Origin: Moringa oleifera
Taxonomy: Eukaryota; Streptophyta; Magnoliopsida; Brassicales; Moringaceae
Length of the DNA stretch: 64,000 nucleotides
NCBI GenBank assembly: GCA_021397835.1
Contig: JAJFZO010000566.1
Span: 6,696,001-6,760,000, forward strand
Reading direction: 5' to 3'
Within the stretch, counting starts at the first letter, position 1, and each line of letters starts with the position of its first letter. The position numbers and the translations under genes were made by a program. Below the pieces are notes generated by a model that was not told the origin of the DNA, searched no databases, and saw nothing but the letters and a program-made list of their open reading frames with translations. Shown piece after piece: positions 1 through 10,799 of this stretch.

Positions 1-222
1 TTTCGATTGCTCTTTTTTGGACCAGCATAAGACATCTTTGGATTTAATTAGGATTAGTGAAATTCTCATTTTTCTAAGAAATTAATAAAAGAACATATCA
101 CGAAAGATGAATTTTCAATTGATATAAGATGTAACAATTCAGCATGTGTGCTCTTTACAGGTCTTATCTTTCTAATCCTAACCATGGCTTTATGCTAACT
201 GTGTGCATTGGCTATGCGAATA
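1..222 (-). mobile_element. 5' leader of an Ogre/Tat-like LTR retrotransposon, running off the left edge
   Basis: Read on the minus strand, this stretch follows the same order of words as the plus-strand leader at about 21990-22205, for example ATTAATTTCTTAGAAA and the GCCATGGTT block. That places it just inside a 5' LTR, with the rest of the element outside the window. At about 222 the similarity jumps straight into LTR sequence. The primer-binding site and the first ~370 bp of leader present in the plus-strand copy are missing here. No coding capacity is visible. Confidence 0.6.
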
Positions 223-363
223 AAGACTAGCTTCTAAAGGTGTGATTAGTAAATATCTTCAGATAAGACTAGTTGGTTTAAAAAATGGCATTTTAGGTAC
301 TAGAGTTAGTTACAGGAAGGATTAGCACTCTTAAAATGCCTAAAAATTAGTACCACTTTTAAA

Positions 364-1361
364 GGTTAATTACATCAGGAAGATCTACATTTTAGTTGCA
401 ATATCAAACTAATACCTACATAAACAATTACATCAAATTGGGACTCTTATGACGTGCAGTTTGCAATGTAGGACTTTTGTCAACAAAACTCATTATAATT
501 AACTCCATAACTCGCTCAATTTGTGTTTAAACATAGCCACGTGTACCTTATTTTTGCAAACCATTTATTGCCCTTGGTCACTCACATCTCATAAACTTCG
601 CTCAAGCTCACAATCTCCTCGATAATTTCTTCTTAATTTTCTTTGTATTTCTTTTTAAATAATTGAAGATTCACACCAAGTATCAAGGTGTTTTTTAAAT
701 CCATAAGCTTCTGTCATCTTCAACGAATTCACAGATCGAGATTAGAGATGAGTGCTGAAGTAATTTTAGATTTTTAGGTATTAGTTTGATTTAAGTAATT
801 TTTGTTATGTTTTACATATTATGGTAGATTTCGAAAACTCAGTCACCCAATTGATGAATATCATATGCATCGGGTTCAAATGATGGATTTTGAAAACTAA
901 AGTTTTTTTATTTTGAAAAAAATTTTCCAATTTCAAATCCCTAAAAAACAAAGATTTCCCTTTCTCGTTGGTTAGTTGATAGGAATTTATAGTCATTTCA
1001 CTCAATTGATGAGTAAAGAAATAACAAGTGAAGGAGTTAAAGGATGCGTACTTGAATCTTGGATTCCAGCAACAATTGGTGCTTGAATTTGATAAATAAA
1101 GAGAAAAATTTCACAGATTCGTTCATGAGCAATTCTACTTCATTTTACAGTGATGAAAGGGTCTTTAATGTAATTGCACACTTAACAAGCTTATGCGTAT
1201 CACTTGAGCAAGCCACACAGTTAATTCTAATGGATTTTATTGACGAAGGTCTCACATTGCAAACTGCATGTTATGTGGGTCCTAATTTGATGTAATTTTT
1301 TATGTAGGTCTTAATTTGATACTGTACCTAAAATGTAGGTTTCTTTGGTGTAATTAACCCC
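364..1361. mobile_element. MULE-like element with long terminal inverted repeats
   Basis: About 170 bp at 364-530 is an imperfect inverted repeat of 1190-1361. Each end starts with (GG)GGTTAATTAC and continues through TACATCAAATT and GCAGTTTGCAATGT in the same order. The 9 bp on the two sides, ACTTTTAAA (355-363) and ATTTTTAAT (1362-1370), match at 7 of 9 positions, as expected for an old Mutator-like target duplication. LTR B at about 10900-11030 shows the equivalent uninterrupted site. The interior has no transposase, so it is non-autonomous. It could carry captured DNA, but I recognise nothing. Confidence 0.65.
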
Positions 1362-2915
1362 ATTTTTAATTTCTTTTGCAAAAAATAATTTTAAGGATAT
1401 TTTGATTAAAACACTTAGAATTTCATAATTACTCCATCCCAATGTAACAAAATATTTATTTTTTAAAGAGAAGAGAGTGGTTTGCACTTGCTCAGCACAT
1501 TCTTCTCCAAAGTGTGGACTAAAAACTATATATGTAATATTTTTTTATAAAATATGTTTTCTAAAGGAAAACTTTATTATGGAAGTATTTTTTTCATGAC
1601 TTGATATAACCATAAACATGGAATAGATTGAAATAGATAACTTAACAAGAATTTAATTATGTTTTAAGCAATTTTATTAAAAAAAATGAACTCTTCTAAT
1701 TAGAAACGAAAGCTTCTCTGACATATAATGAAATTACATAATTTTTTTTATGGCATTTACATGTGCAAGAAAGAGCTTTCTTCCTCTATGTTTGTGAGTG
1801 AGTGTGAGTATGAGCAAATGAGTTCATGAATGTCTCTAGCTGTAGGCTTCCAATAAGTATTCATAGGTGCAAGTTAGAAAGAAAAAGGCGAGTGAATTAG
1901 AGAGGTGCACTATGTTTAGGAGCCTTCATCAAGAGGTCTTTTGAGACTTTACTAAAGTGTGTTCACTAATTTTGAGTTACTTTCCTCATTTCATAGCCTA
2001 ATCTGGATGCAACAATATCTTTAATTTTGTCTGTTCTTCTCTAGGTAGCTCAAGAACAAGTCTGCTGAATAACTTTTATCATGTCACTTAATTCTCCTCT
2101 ACCCAAGATTGATTCTAGTTTTTAGTAGCACGCTCTAATCTTCTCATGCATTTTGGCCTTCTTCATAAATTATCTGACTTGACACTTATCTTATGGTCAA
2201 AGAATTCAATTTGAATTGATCTGTAGAATGCACTGCCTTCAAGTAGAATACCATGTTAGTGGGCCTGCTGCCATGTGTGAAGTTTCTACTAATATGCAGA
2301 TATGCCTCCATTCATTATCATTAAATCAGCATTCCATGCCATATCACCCTCTTGTTACACTCCACGTTAATATGGTAGCATCATTAAATGATGTCATGCC
2401 ATGTCAGTCAATTAAGGATAAGCAGTAAAGCTACACTTCTACCATGTCGCTAGCATCGCCTACTAGCGTTGTACTACATTAATTAATGAAGGGTGAGTAG
2501 GGCATTGTTTCACCTTACTATCTCATTAGTGTCTCCCTGTGATGCCTTGCCAATTGGATTCCCATGCCATGTTAGCCATTCCATCTACCAGATACTTTTG
2601 CCTTGTCAACTAAGGTGCCCAGCCACCCTGTGCCACATTAGTTCATCGGGCTACGTCAACAATGTCACCCTTGTAGGTACTGTTCTTTACAGTAGCTCTC
2701 TCCACTGGTTAATTCTTCTTAAAGGTGTTCTTTTCACTTTGCCAAATCTCCCTCATAGTTTCCCCTATTCTTCTATCCTAAAAATACCCTTTTACACCCT
2801 CTAAGACTTTTTGATCCTCTCAAGGTAAGTCTCCTTTTCTTACACCAAAGCTCTTTCTTTCTCTAGGTGAATTTTGATATTTTTTCTTTTTTTTCCTTGT
2901 ACACACTAGCTTACC

Positions 2916-4790
2916 ATGGAATTTGTAAGTCCTTCTATAGTTACCAACATGGATTTAGTTAGAATTAGGAAAGCTTATGAGATCCCTCCCTTTCTGTGTT
3001 TGAGGAATATCTCAAAGGAGGCTTGAGATTTCCTCTAAACACTCTATTTAAAGAGATCTATGAAAATTATAAGGTATGCCCCTTTCAAGTAGTTCCTAAT
3101 TCGTAGAGGATCTTAGTTGTCTCCTTTGTTAGATGCTTAATTAGATTTAGAAATCACAACATTATGACCTCTAGCTTTTTCTAGATTTTTTTAAAAAATT
3201 AAAGTAATGAAAGACCTACCTAGGACACCCTAAGTGATTTTGGTATTTTTCTTCAAAAAAAACTCTCATTCTTTACTTCTGATCTTTCAAAAGCAATGAA
3301 GCATTAGAGATAGTGGTATTTCTGGGTGCTTTGAAATAGAATTCTTCCTAGGATTAACTAGTGGACCTTTCCTAAGCAAGATTATGGCAGGAAACCGGTC
3401 CTGTATGAGTCTCTTGCCACTTCCATATAGACTCTGGCAAGTAGTAAGAAGACTTTACGCATGTGTGTGTACTTTGCTAATGCTTGGATAGCTAAAGTAC
3501 ACTTTCACCTAGTTTCTCAAGAGCTTATCCTTGTGCCATCCACTAGAGAGCCCTCCAACCTACCACTCATTATGTTCTTAGTAATAGGAGACTTTCCCTT
3601 AAAGTTTGCCTCACTCCACCTTCCTTTACCCTACTTGGCCTCTCTTCACCCATTAAGAAACCTCATCCTAGAAATGCTCCTAATCCTTTTCCAATAAATG
3701 AATCAAAATCTTCATCCTCAGGTAAATTTAATTTGTGCTATGATATGATTTTTGTGCTCCTAATAGACTATTATTGACTCTTTTCTTGTTTTCTTTTTTG
3801 TAGACCACTTCTTAATAATACCTAGAGTTAGGAAAAGAAACTTTGAAGAGGTGGTGGAGGTGGCTAAGAACACTCCTCTAGGCTCCTCTAAAAGAAACAA
3901 AATGGTAGCACATTTCCTGTGGAAGGCAGGGACACAATAGAGTGCACCTTTAAAAATGGTGACCTTTACAAACTTCTCCTCTTAGTAAGAGCTTGCAACT
4001 ATCACCACTTCTGCTTAAGCCTAAAATATCAAGAAGATCATCCAAGAAGTAGTACTCCCAATTTAAACTTCTTTAGTTTTGTGAGATAGGAAAATGATAC
4101 ACTTAGAAAGGGAGTTTAACTTGCTGAATAAGGTAAAACTCATACTCTCAATTTATTTTTTCTTATTTTTCATTGTTCACTCATTATTTCTTTTGTTTAT
4201 AGGTTTTTCAAGAGTCAATCCTAATAGTAAAAGAGTATAATACTTAAAGTTAGGTTGAATATACATTTTAAGAGGCTAAGAAGGCTTTCTAGGAAGCTCT
4301 AAAGAGAGGAGTTCAATTGTCAGCTGAAGTCTCCACCTTCCAACTGTAAAAGCATAAAGTAGATCAAGAGATATCCACATTGAAGACAAAAATGGAAAAA
4401 ACAAGGGTAGACTTTGGGTTTCAGCAAGAGGAACTATAGAAGAACCACTTGGAGTAGTTAGCAGGAGGAAGCTATAATAGTCTTCAAAGATGGTGAATAA
4501 CTGAATAAGATGATATTGGAGGATGGGGCAAAAGTTTTTTAGGAAGTGAGGTAGGACACTAAAGCTAAAATGTTGATGGAATATCCCTACATTAATCTTG
4601 ACTTCATGACAACTGAATCTAGCATTTCTTCTACCACTCAAGCTACTCCAACAATGACTAACCCTGTAGGGAGCCCTATCTTCATCTCTAGACTCTATGA
4701 ATCAAATTTTACAAGAACTAAATAAAGAGACCATTGATCTTAGGAAAAGAATGATTGAATATACTTCTTTTCTACTATCTTGAAGTATCT
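2916..4790 (+). pseudogene. Antisense gene remnant in LTR A, resembling the 'putative gypsy type transposon' family
   Basis: The plus strand, antisense to the LTR, reads as a decayed gene starting MEFVS at 2916. A following segment near 3035-3110 reads FPLNTLFKEIYENYKVCPF, which resembles the plant family annotated as putative gypsy-type transposon protein. A spliced structure is suggested: a donor after TCATCCTCAG near 3720 and an acceptor CTTTTTTGTAG near 3803. Downstream the coding sense continues as a charged, coiled-coil-like region. Many stops and frame changes break it. LTR C carries the same gene, start and intron in the antisense direction (17900-19700). Such extra antisense ORFs are known in Tat elements; the exact family is inferred. 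Confidence 0.5.
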
Positions 4791-5499
4791 TTTATTTATG
4801 AAAATAAAATAGACTTCTTTTTTCCATTAATTTTCTTGAATTTTGGGATAGATTTTATCTTTTGAACACAAGAAATTTCCTTGCATTAAGGGGCAGACCC
4901 TAAGAAGAGTGTCGAAAGTTTAAATGAAAAGATGGAGAATCTGCTTTACTAACAATAAGATCGAATTTAACATTTGAATATTTACTTTACAACCTCAAGC
5001 AGACTTTCCATCACTCATCCCTTGGAAGTTTTAGACTCTCCCTAGTTATTAGCATATTCTAGTAGGGAATAATATTAAAATAGGCTAAAGATGAGTTTAG
5101 ACACTTTTCCTCACTTAGACTAAAGAATTCCATGTTGCATCATTTGTTTTCTTACCTTAAGAAGACTTTCCTTCAGTTTTCACCATGACTTTGAGAGTCT
5201 CCCCATTCTTAAGCAGACCCTCCCTAGTATCAGGTTAACTTTTCCTGGGATAAGTGTCAATAAACTACAAAATGAAAGTCTTGACACTTTACTTTTCAAT
5301 TCTAGAAGATTGCCTACTAGATTCTCCCTCTTAGGTCTAGTTTCTCCCTTAACTAACCCTATTTGCATAGTTTAAGGGTGATGCTACTATTTTTCAAGCT
5401 GTATGTTGCCAGTGGCACCTCTAATATCTAGATTACAATGAGGGTCAAATTTGGGTATTGATAGTAATTATTATAGCTGTTGAAAGACTAGAATGAAGA

Positions 5500-6263
5500 T
5501 ATATGCTAAAGCTATAAACATTCACCATTGCTCCCTAGATAAGGGAAAATGTAATAGAATATGTGCATGTGAGAGTACACATGCTATCCAAAGAACTCTT
5601 GAAGTAACACATGAAGGAATTAATCAAGTGAAAGAGTCAAAGAATAGCACATTACTTCATAATTTTTAGATATTAAAAATGAAATGCGATGAAACAATTA
5701 ATGCAATGCTTACAAGATTTAGTGATATTATTAATGCTCTAAAGAACTCTCGATGCAAAAATAGTTAGAAAATTTTTAATATGTTTGCCTTCAAGTTGGG
5801 ATCCTAAGGTTGCAACCATCACGTAAGCAAAGGACCTCAACAACCTACCACTTGAAGAGTGGGATCTCTAATGACCTATAAAAATTTTATTTAAGGAAAA
5901 GAGCAATAAGAGGAAGTGAAGAAGAAAAAGGTAATCACTTAAAAGTCTACCTCATATGAAGAAAAGACTTCTCATCATGAGGAAAACGATAAGAAGGATA
6001 TAACTCTTATGACTAGAAGGTTCAAAAGATTCCTGAGGAATAAGAAGAACTTTAAGAATGGAGGAAAAGATAGTAGAAAGTGGAATAGCTCAAGAAGTGA
6101 TGCAAAGAAAGAGCCTCCCAAATGCTATGAATGCAAGAAGTCTGATCATTTAAAAGTTGATTACCCAACACTAAACGAAAGCAAATACAAAAATAAGGTA
6201 ATAAAAGTAACATGGAATGATAGTAAGGGGAGTTCAATAGAGAGTGAGATGATAAAACCATAA
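5500..6263 (+). pseudogene. gag: Copia gag polyprotein remnant with first zinc knuckle
   Basis: The region 5620-5880 reads through several frames as a UBN2-type gag, with INQVKESK followed by MKCDETINAMLTRF. An open stretch at 6009-6263 is Lys/Ser-rich and contains a CX2CX4HX4 zinc knuckle (CYECKKSDHLKVDY) in which the last cysteine is replaced by tyrosine. Gag normally forms the virus-like particle and the knuckle binds RNA. The amino-terminal half of gag is absent, cut off at the LTR A junction. Confidence 0.65.
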
Positions 6264-7150
6264 TAAACATGTGTTTCATGGGAATCGAGGACTCTAGTGA
6301 GCTAATTTGTCCTATTTTTGACTTAAGTCTATCACATTATAAGTTGTTGAATGCTTTTGAAGATTTATATCAATTGATTTAGAAACAAGTTTATAAGTTT
6401 GAGTTGCTTAAAGAGAAGATATTATAGTCTTAGAAACGACTATAAAAAGTTAAAAGAAAAATTAATCTTAGAGTGCGAAAAGGAGAAATCAAAACTAAAT
6501 GAGGAATAAAGAGATAAATGAGGAGCATGCTAGGATGAAGAAAGAACTAAAAAGTCATAAGCCCTTATTAAAGAAATGCTCTCAAGAGTAAAAGAGTGTA
6601 AACATGTTGATAAGTAGTCAAAGATGTAGCTTTGACGAGAGTTGTCTTGGTTATATGCCCTCTAAGGTCTAAAAATATCATAAACAATATTTTAGCAAAG
6701 CATCATCGCAAAAACAATCAAGATGCACTTATTGTTGTAAATTAGGACATACAGAATCTAAATGCTAGTTGAAGGAAAGTTCTAAATTAATATATGTGCT
6801 AAAAGGTATTATTATTGATTCTCAAGGACCCACTAGAATGTAGGTACTAAAAGATAAAACTTAAGATCTTGTTTTGTAGGTATCAGAGAAGATCAAAGAC
6901 AAATGGTACCATCATAGCAAATTGTCTTGATATATGACAAGAGATGCATCAAAGTTCTTGTTATTGACTTGAAAGAAGGATTCATCACCTTTGGGGATAA
7001 TGCTAAAAGGAAGAATAATTAGAAATGGCAACATAGGTAATCCCTTTTTGACTTTGATTGAAAATATGTTGTTAGTTGATGAACTTAAACATGACTTTTT
7101 TAGTAGTAGTCAATTTTGTGATAAGAGCTTTAGAGTATTAATTTTTTGTT
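6264..7150 (+). pseudogene. Copia gag C-terminus, second zinc knuckle and protease remnant
   Basis: A lysine-rich, stop-ridden gag tail leads to a second zinc knuckle at 6724-6765 with all four ligands intact (CTYCCKLGHTESKC, CX2CX4HX4C). It is followed by the protease region at about 6900-7150, recognisable from DASKFLLLT, GRIIRNGNIGN and LLVDELKH. The catalytic DSG position of the family reads HHS here, so the aspartic protease would be dead even without the stop codons. Confidence 0.55.
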
Positions 7151-7199
7151 TTACTTAGGAGATAGGCATGAAAATATGTATACATTGATATTACTGGAG

Positions 7200-7790
7200 C
7201 ACATGATGGAATTAGTAAATTCCATAAAGTAAACAATGATTCTCGGCTTTGGCATAAGAGATTCGGTCATGTTAGCATTAGCATGGATTTACTATCCAAG
7301 ACATTTAGAATAGTGTGTTAGTGGTCTTCCTAAGCTTAAATATGAAAAAATAAATAAATAAAATTTTGAAGCTTACCAAATGGAGAAACAAGTTAGAAGT
7401 TCTTTTAAACAAAAGAAGCACATTTCCACAGCTAGGCCATTTCAACTTTTATATATTGACTTATTTGGTCCATCTAAGACTACAAGTTTAGGAGTTAAAT
7501 ATTATGCCTTTGTAATAGTTGGTGACTTTTCTAAGTTCACATGGTTGCTTTTTCTAGCCCACAAGGATGATGCCTTGGAAACTTTTACCAATTTCTTTAA
7601 GAAGGTGCAAAATGAGAAGGAAAACACTATTGTTAGTGTTAAAAATGACCATGGAGAAGAATTTGCTAGCAATGAGTTTAAGATATATTATGATTAATAT
7701 GGGTGTATCTATAATTTCTTTACTCCTAGAACACTCGAGTAAAATAAAGTTATAGAAAGAAAAAAGAAAGATTTATACAAGAAATGGGTA
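7200..7790 (+). pseudogene. Copia integrase remnant
   Basis: A GAG-pre-integrase motif (LWHKRFGHV, about 7250) with His and His of the zinc site precedes the core. The core lies in a 105-codon open stretch at 7380-7697. It shows the first catalytic Asp in LLYIDLFGPS, the conserved YYAFVIVGDFSKFTWLLFL, and the second Asp in VKNDHGEEF. After 7697 the frame breaks at a stop, so the distal catalytic Glu region is only vaguely present. Integrase would insert cDNA into the genome; this copy is inactive. Confidence 0.75.
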
Positions 7791-8369
7791 GCACCATGAT
7801 AAATGAGAATAAATAACCTTAGTATTTTTTGGCAAAAGCGGCAAATATCGTTTACTATATCATGAATAGGGTTTTAGTGAGATTTGAAATCAAAAAGACT
7901 CCTTTTAAGTATTAGAAGGGTAGCTAGCATACCAAAAACTACTTATTTTAGAGTGTCTAGGTGCAAATGCTTCATCCTAAACACTAAGAATAGACTATAA
8001 AATTTTGATTTTAAGACCAATGTAGGAATTTTTTTAAGGATATTCCACAACTAAAAAAGTTTATAGGGTCTATAACAAGAGCTCCATGACCATCGAGAAA
8101 ATGATTCATGTAGTGTTTGATGAGATAAGGATGATAACGATGGACCATTAGAAGTAACCAAAGGAGTAGACAAACTTGACATCTCTAAGGGATTAAGGAA
8201 GGTAACATTGAAAATCCCATACCAATAACATCGATCATGATTTTCCTAGATAATGGAAAGTAGTTAAAGACCATCCTTTAAATTAAATCCTAGAAAGTCC
8301 TTCACAAGAGAGAGGGACTAAATCATCCTTTAAAGAGATTCATGGTAACATATTATATGCTAAATAGAG

Positions 8370-9340
8370 GTTAAAAATGTTAAAGAGGCTGAAGTAGATG
8401 AATTTTGGATGATGGCTATGCAAGAGGAATTAAACTAATTAAGAGGAATCAAGTTTAGGAATAGTTTTAAGCTTGGCGGCAAATCCATAATTGGCACTAA
8501 ATGGGTATTTATGAATAAAGTTGATGAAGGAGGTCACTTTGTGAGAAATAAAGCAAGATTAGTGGCTTAAAGGCAACTAAGAAGAAGGGATAAATTATGG
8601 GGAAACTTTTGCTCCTATAGCTAGATTAGAAAGTATGGGAATGCTTTATGCCTTTGCCTTTCACATGGAATTCAAAATTTTTTAATTAATATGAAAAATA
8701 CTTTTATGAATGGATATATTATAGAAGAAGTCTATGTTAAGTAACTCTCTCGTTTTAAAAGTCATGAGTTTTCTCATCATGTTTTCAAGCTTCCAGTATA
8801 GTTTGAAACAATCTCCTAAAGTTTGGTATGATAGATAATAAGGATTTTTTGTATTTAAAAAATCTGAGATAGGAAAGGTAGATGACGCTTTTTTCATAAA
8901 AAGAAATTAAAAGGACTTACTTTTAGTGTAAATGCGTGTAGATGATATAATCCTTGGTCGTACTAAAGTAAGTTCATGTGATGAATTCGCTTAATGCATT
9001 CAAGAAGAATTTGATATTAGCATGATGGGTGAACTTAATTTCTTTCTTGGCTTACAAATCAAACAATTAAAAGATGAAATTTGCATTAACCAAAACAAGC
9101 ACACTAGAAACCTACTTGAATGTTTGACATAGATAAAGGAAAAGATTATGAAATTCTCATGGAAACAATAATAAACTTTAAGGAGAATGAAAAAGGCAAT
9201 GACATAGAACCCACTCTACATAACAAAATGATTAAGTCTTTGTTGTATTTAGTGATAAGTAGACCTGATATTTTGACTAGTATAGGCTCGTGTCATTGGC
9301 ATCAAGTAGCCCCAAGGAATCTTATCTCAAAGTTATAAAA
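8370..9340 (+). pseudogene. Copia reverse transcriptase remnant
   Basis: Conserved RT blocks appear in order: IIGTKWVFMNKVDEGG, KARLVA, NYGETFAPIARLES (8590-8635), NTFMNGYIIEEVYVK, then a degraded catalytic block near 8935-8950 where MRVDDIILG keeps VDD, and MMGELNFFLGLQIKQLKD at about 9025-9075. The last open part (9120-9338) reads the RT tail SLLYLVISRPDILTS. At least half a dozen stops and frame changes interrupt it. The wording is that of the SIRE/Maximus lineage. Confidence 0.75.
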
Positions 9341-9875
9341 AAGATACTTAGATCTCTTACAAGGAATGGTAGACTTAGGATTATGGCATCACAAAGCTAC
9401 TAGGTTCGATCTAGTTAGTTATTTAGACGTGCATTATGCCAGTTACATAATAGATCATAATAGCATAAGTGGAACATGCCATTTTCTAAGTTCATTCTTA
9501 GCATCTCTGTTCATTAAAAAACAAATTTTAGTTGCTTTATCCACTATTGAAGTCTAGTATATTGTTGTAACATTTAGTTGTGCATAAATGAGGCAATCAT
9601 TACAAGACTATAGGTTAGAATATAATAGTATAACAAACAGATGTGATAGCACTAAAGCCAATAATATCTGTAAAAATTCAGTTCAACATTCATGCACTAA
9701 GCACAATGAGATTAGACATCACTTCTTGTGTGATCATGTTCAAAAAGGAGGTGTGGCTTTAGAATTTGTAGCTACCAAGAATCAATTGGTGAATATTTTT
9801 TCAAAACCTATAGAAGAAAAGAGATTCATAAAAATTAGAACAGAATTAGGTATGAAATCAGTTAAAAAAACTTGA
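9341..9875 (+). pseudogene. Copia RNase H remnant
   Basis: Two open stretches (9366-9557 and 9588-9875) cover the Copia RNase H. The acidic residues are still visible in SYLDVHYAS, ALSTIEV and RCDSTKA, and the tail HNEIRHHFLCDHVQKGG and FSKPIEEKRFIKIRTEL is well preserved. A stop after STIEV separates the halves. The pol reading ends with a stop near 9875, the usual end of a Copia polyprotein. Confidence 0.75.
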
Positions 9876-10399
9876 AATTAATTTGCATCATATAAATAAT
9901 TTTATCAACTTATTGCATGCTAAGATTCATATAACTAGCTTAATTTCTTATTAAATTCAAGAGTTGATTAAAGTGATTGTAATGATTAATTTAGTTGTAA
10001 TTTTAAAGCTAGTTTGTCGAGTAAAAATTCCTGTGACACTTAATAAAATTAATTAGAATCAAAATTTGGCAATAAGAGGGAAAAACTGAAAATAAAGGGT
10101 TGGAGGGTCTTTACCTCATAGTACAATTATGCATGGTAGAGTCTAACGATGTTGACAGAACGAAGTGCAATAATACCACGCGGTTCCTTTTCTGTGTCTA
10201 GTATATAAATATTCCTCGCCCAATTTTCCTTTTTTATGTCGAGTATATAAATGTTTCTTACCCATTTTTCCTAAGTCTTAAACCCTAGCTCCATGTTTTC
10301 TCTCTCCTTTTCTAAATTGTAGCCTCTATTCTTAAATTTGAGCCTATTTCTCTTTAATTTTGGTTGGATTCATCGATTCCTACTTTGATTTGAACCTCA
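9876..10399 (+). other. Copia post-pol spacer with a duplicated TATA-like segment
   Basis: No coding sequence is visible. At 10198-10272 a ~55 bp segment is repeated in tandem: (GTCTA)GTATATAAAT followed by CC(A/C)ATTTTTCC, once at 10200 and again at 10246. It is followed by a CT-rich tract. SIRE-like Copia elements have a long spacer between pol and an extra downstream ORF, which fits this position. Promoter activity is only a guess from the TATA-like words. Confidence 0.35.
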
Positions 10400-10799
10400 T
10401 TGACCAAAAAACCAATGTTAAAACTCCAACCTAGCATTAAAATGGTGAGATTAGAGACAACTACACCACATCCATAGATCAAGTGCTCATACCATTTAAA
10501 GTCTGTAATTCTCTTTTAATCCTCTATCTAGTTAATAATGCTTGCAGAATAAATACAACAAAAATTTTAACAAGAAAAAGGTAAAATTAGGAAGAACTTT
10601 ATACTCTAATGACTTATATTCCTTAGATTTTAGGATGGCAATTAGCTCCCAAGGATGGGAATCGGTGTTTGAAATTAGGGAATCCATATTCCCTATGCTT
10701 ATAAAGCTATTTCTAATATGAACTCCAATGGCGATGTCATAAAAAGTAGAGTCAATAAGGTAGATATTAGTTTTGACAATTGTCATAATTGGGAAAACC
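10400..10799 (+). pseudogene. Extra downstream ORF of the Copia element (putative plant transposon protein), broken
   Basis: The plus strand at about 10560-10800 reads with frame changes as AISSQGWESVFEIRESIFP and then NSNGDVIKSRVNKVDISF. The pattern GW(E)...P.L....F..N followed by a G-V-x-I/F block is typical of the proteins annotated as 'putative plant transposon protein', often found downstream of pol in SIRE/Maximus elements. The open frame on the opposite strand here is a shadow. The reading is cut at 10800 where LTR B begins. Family assignment is tentative. Confidence 0.35.

Larger units (their letters stand above)
223..5463 (-). repeat. LTR A, 5' LTR of the minus-strand Ogre/Tat-like element
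   Basis: This LTR is homologous in inverted orientation to LTR C (17014-21629). Shared landmarks include the AGGATTAGCAC block near its left end, the TGGTTTGCA block near 1480, the antisense gene and the right end, where GGGTATTGATA at 5453-5463 matches the reverse complement of the LTR C start TGTTGATTCCC. The terminal CA is mutated to TA. Without the nested MULE-like element (364-1361) its length is about 4.2 kb, close to the 4.6 kb of LTR C. It contains an antisense gene-like region (2916-4790). LTRs this long are typical of Ogre/Tat elements. Confidence 0.6.
5464..10799 (+). mobile_element. Decayed Ty1/Copia element, SIRE/Maximus-like
   Basis: The coding order gag, zinc knuckles, protease, integrase, reverse transcriptase, RNase H is that of Copia elements. 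The wording of RT and RNase H is of the SIRE/Maximus type. The 5' end is missing: gag begins in mid-domain directly against LTR A. No 5' LTR is visible, so the Ogre-like element probably inserted into gag and the rest lies outside the window. The 3' side is interrupted at about 10800 by LTR B. Every domain has stops or frameshifts, so this is a fossil. Confidence 0.75.
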
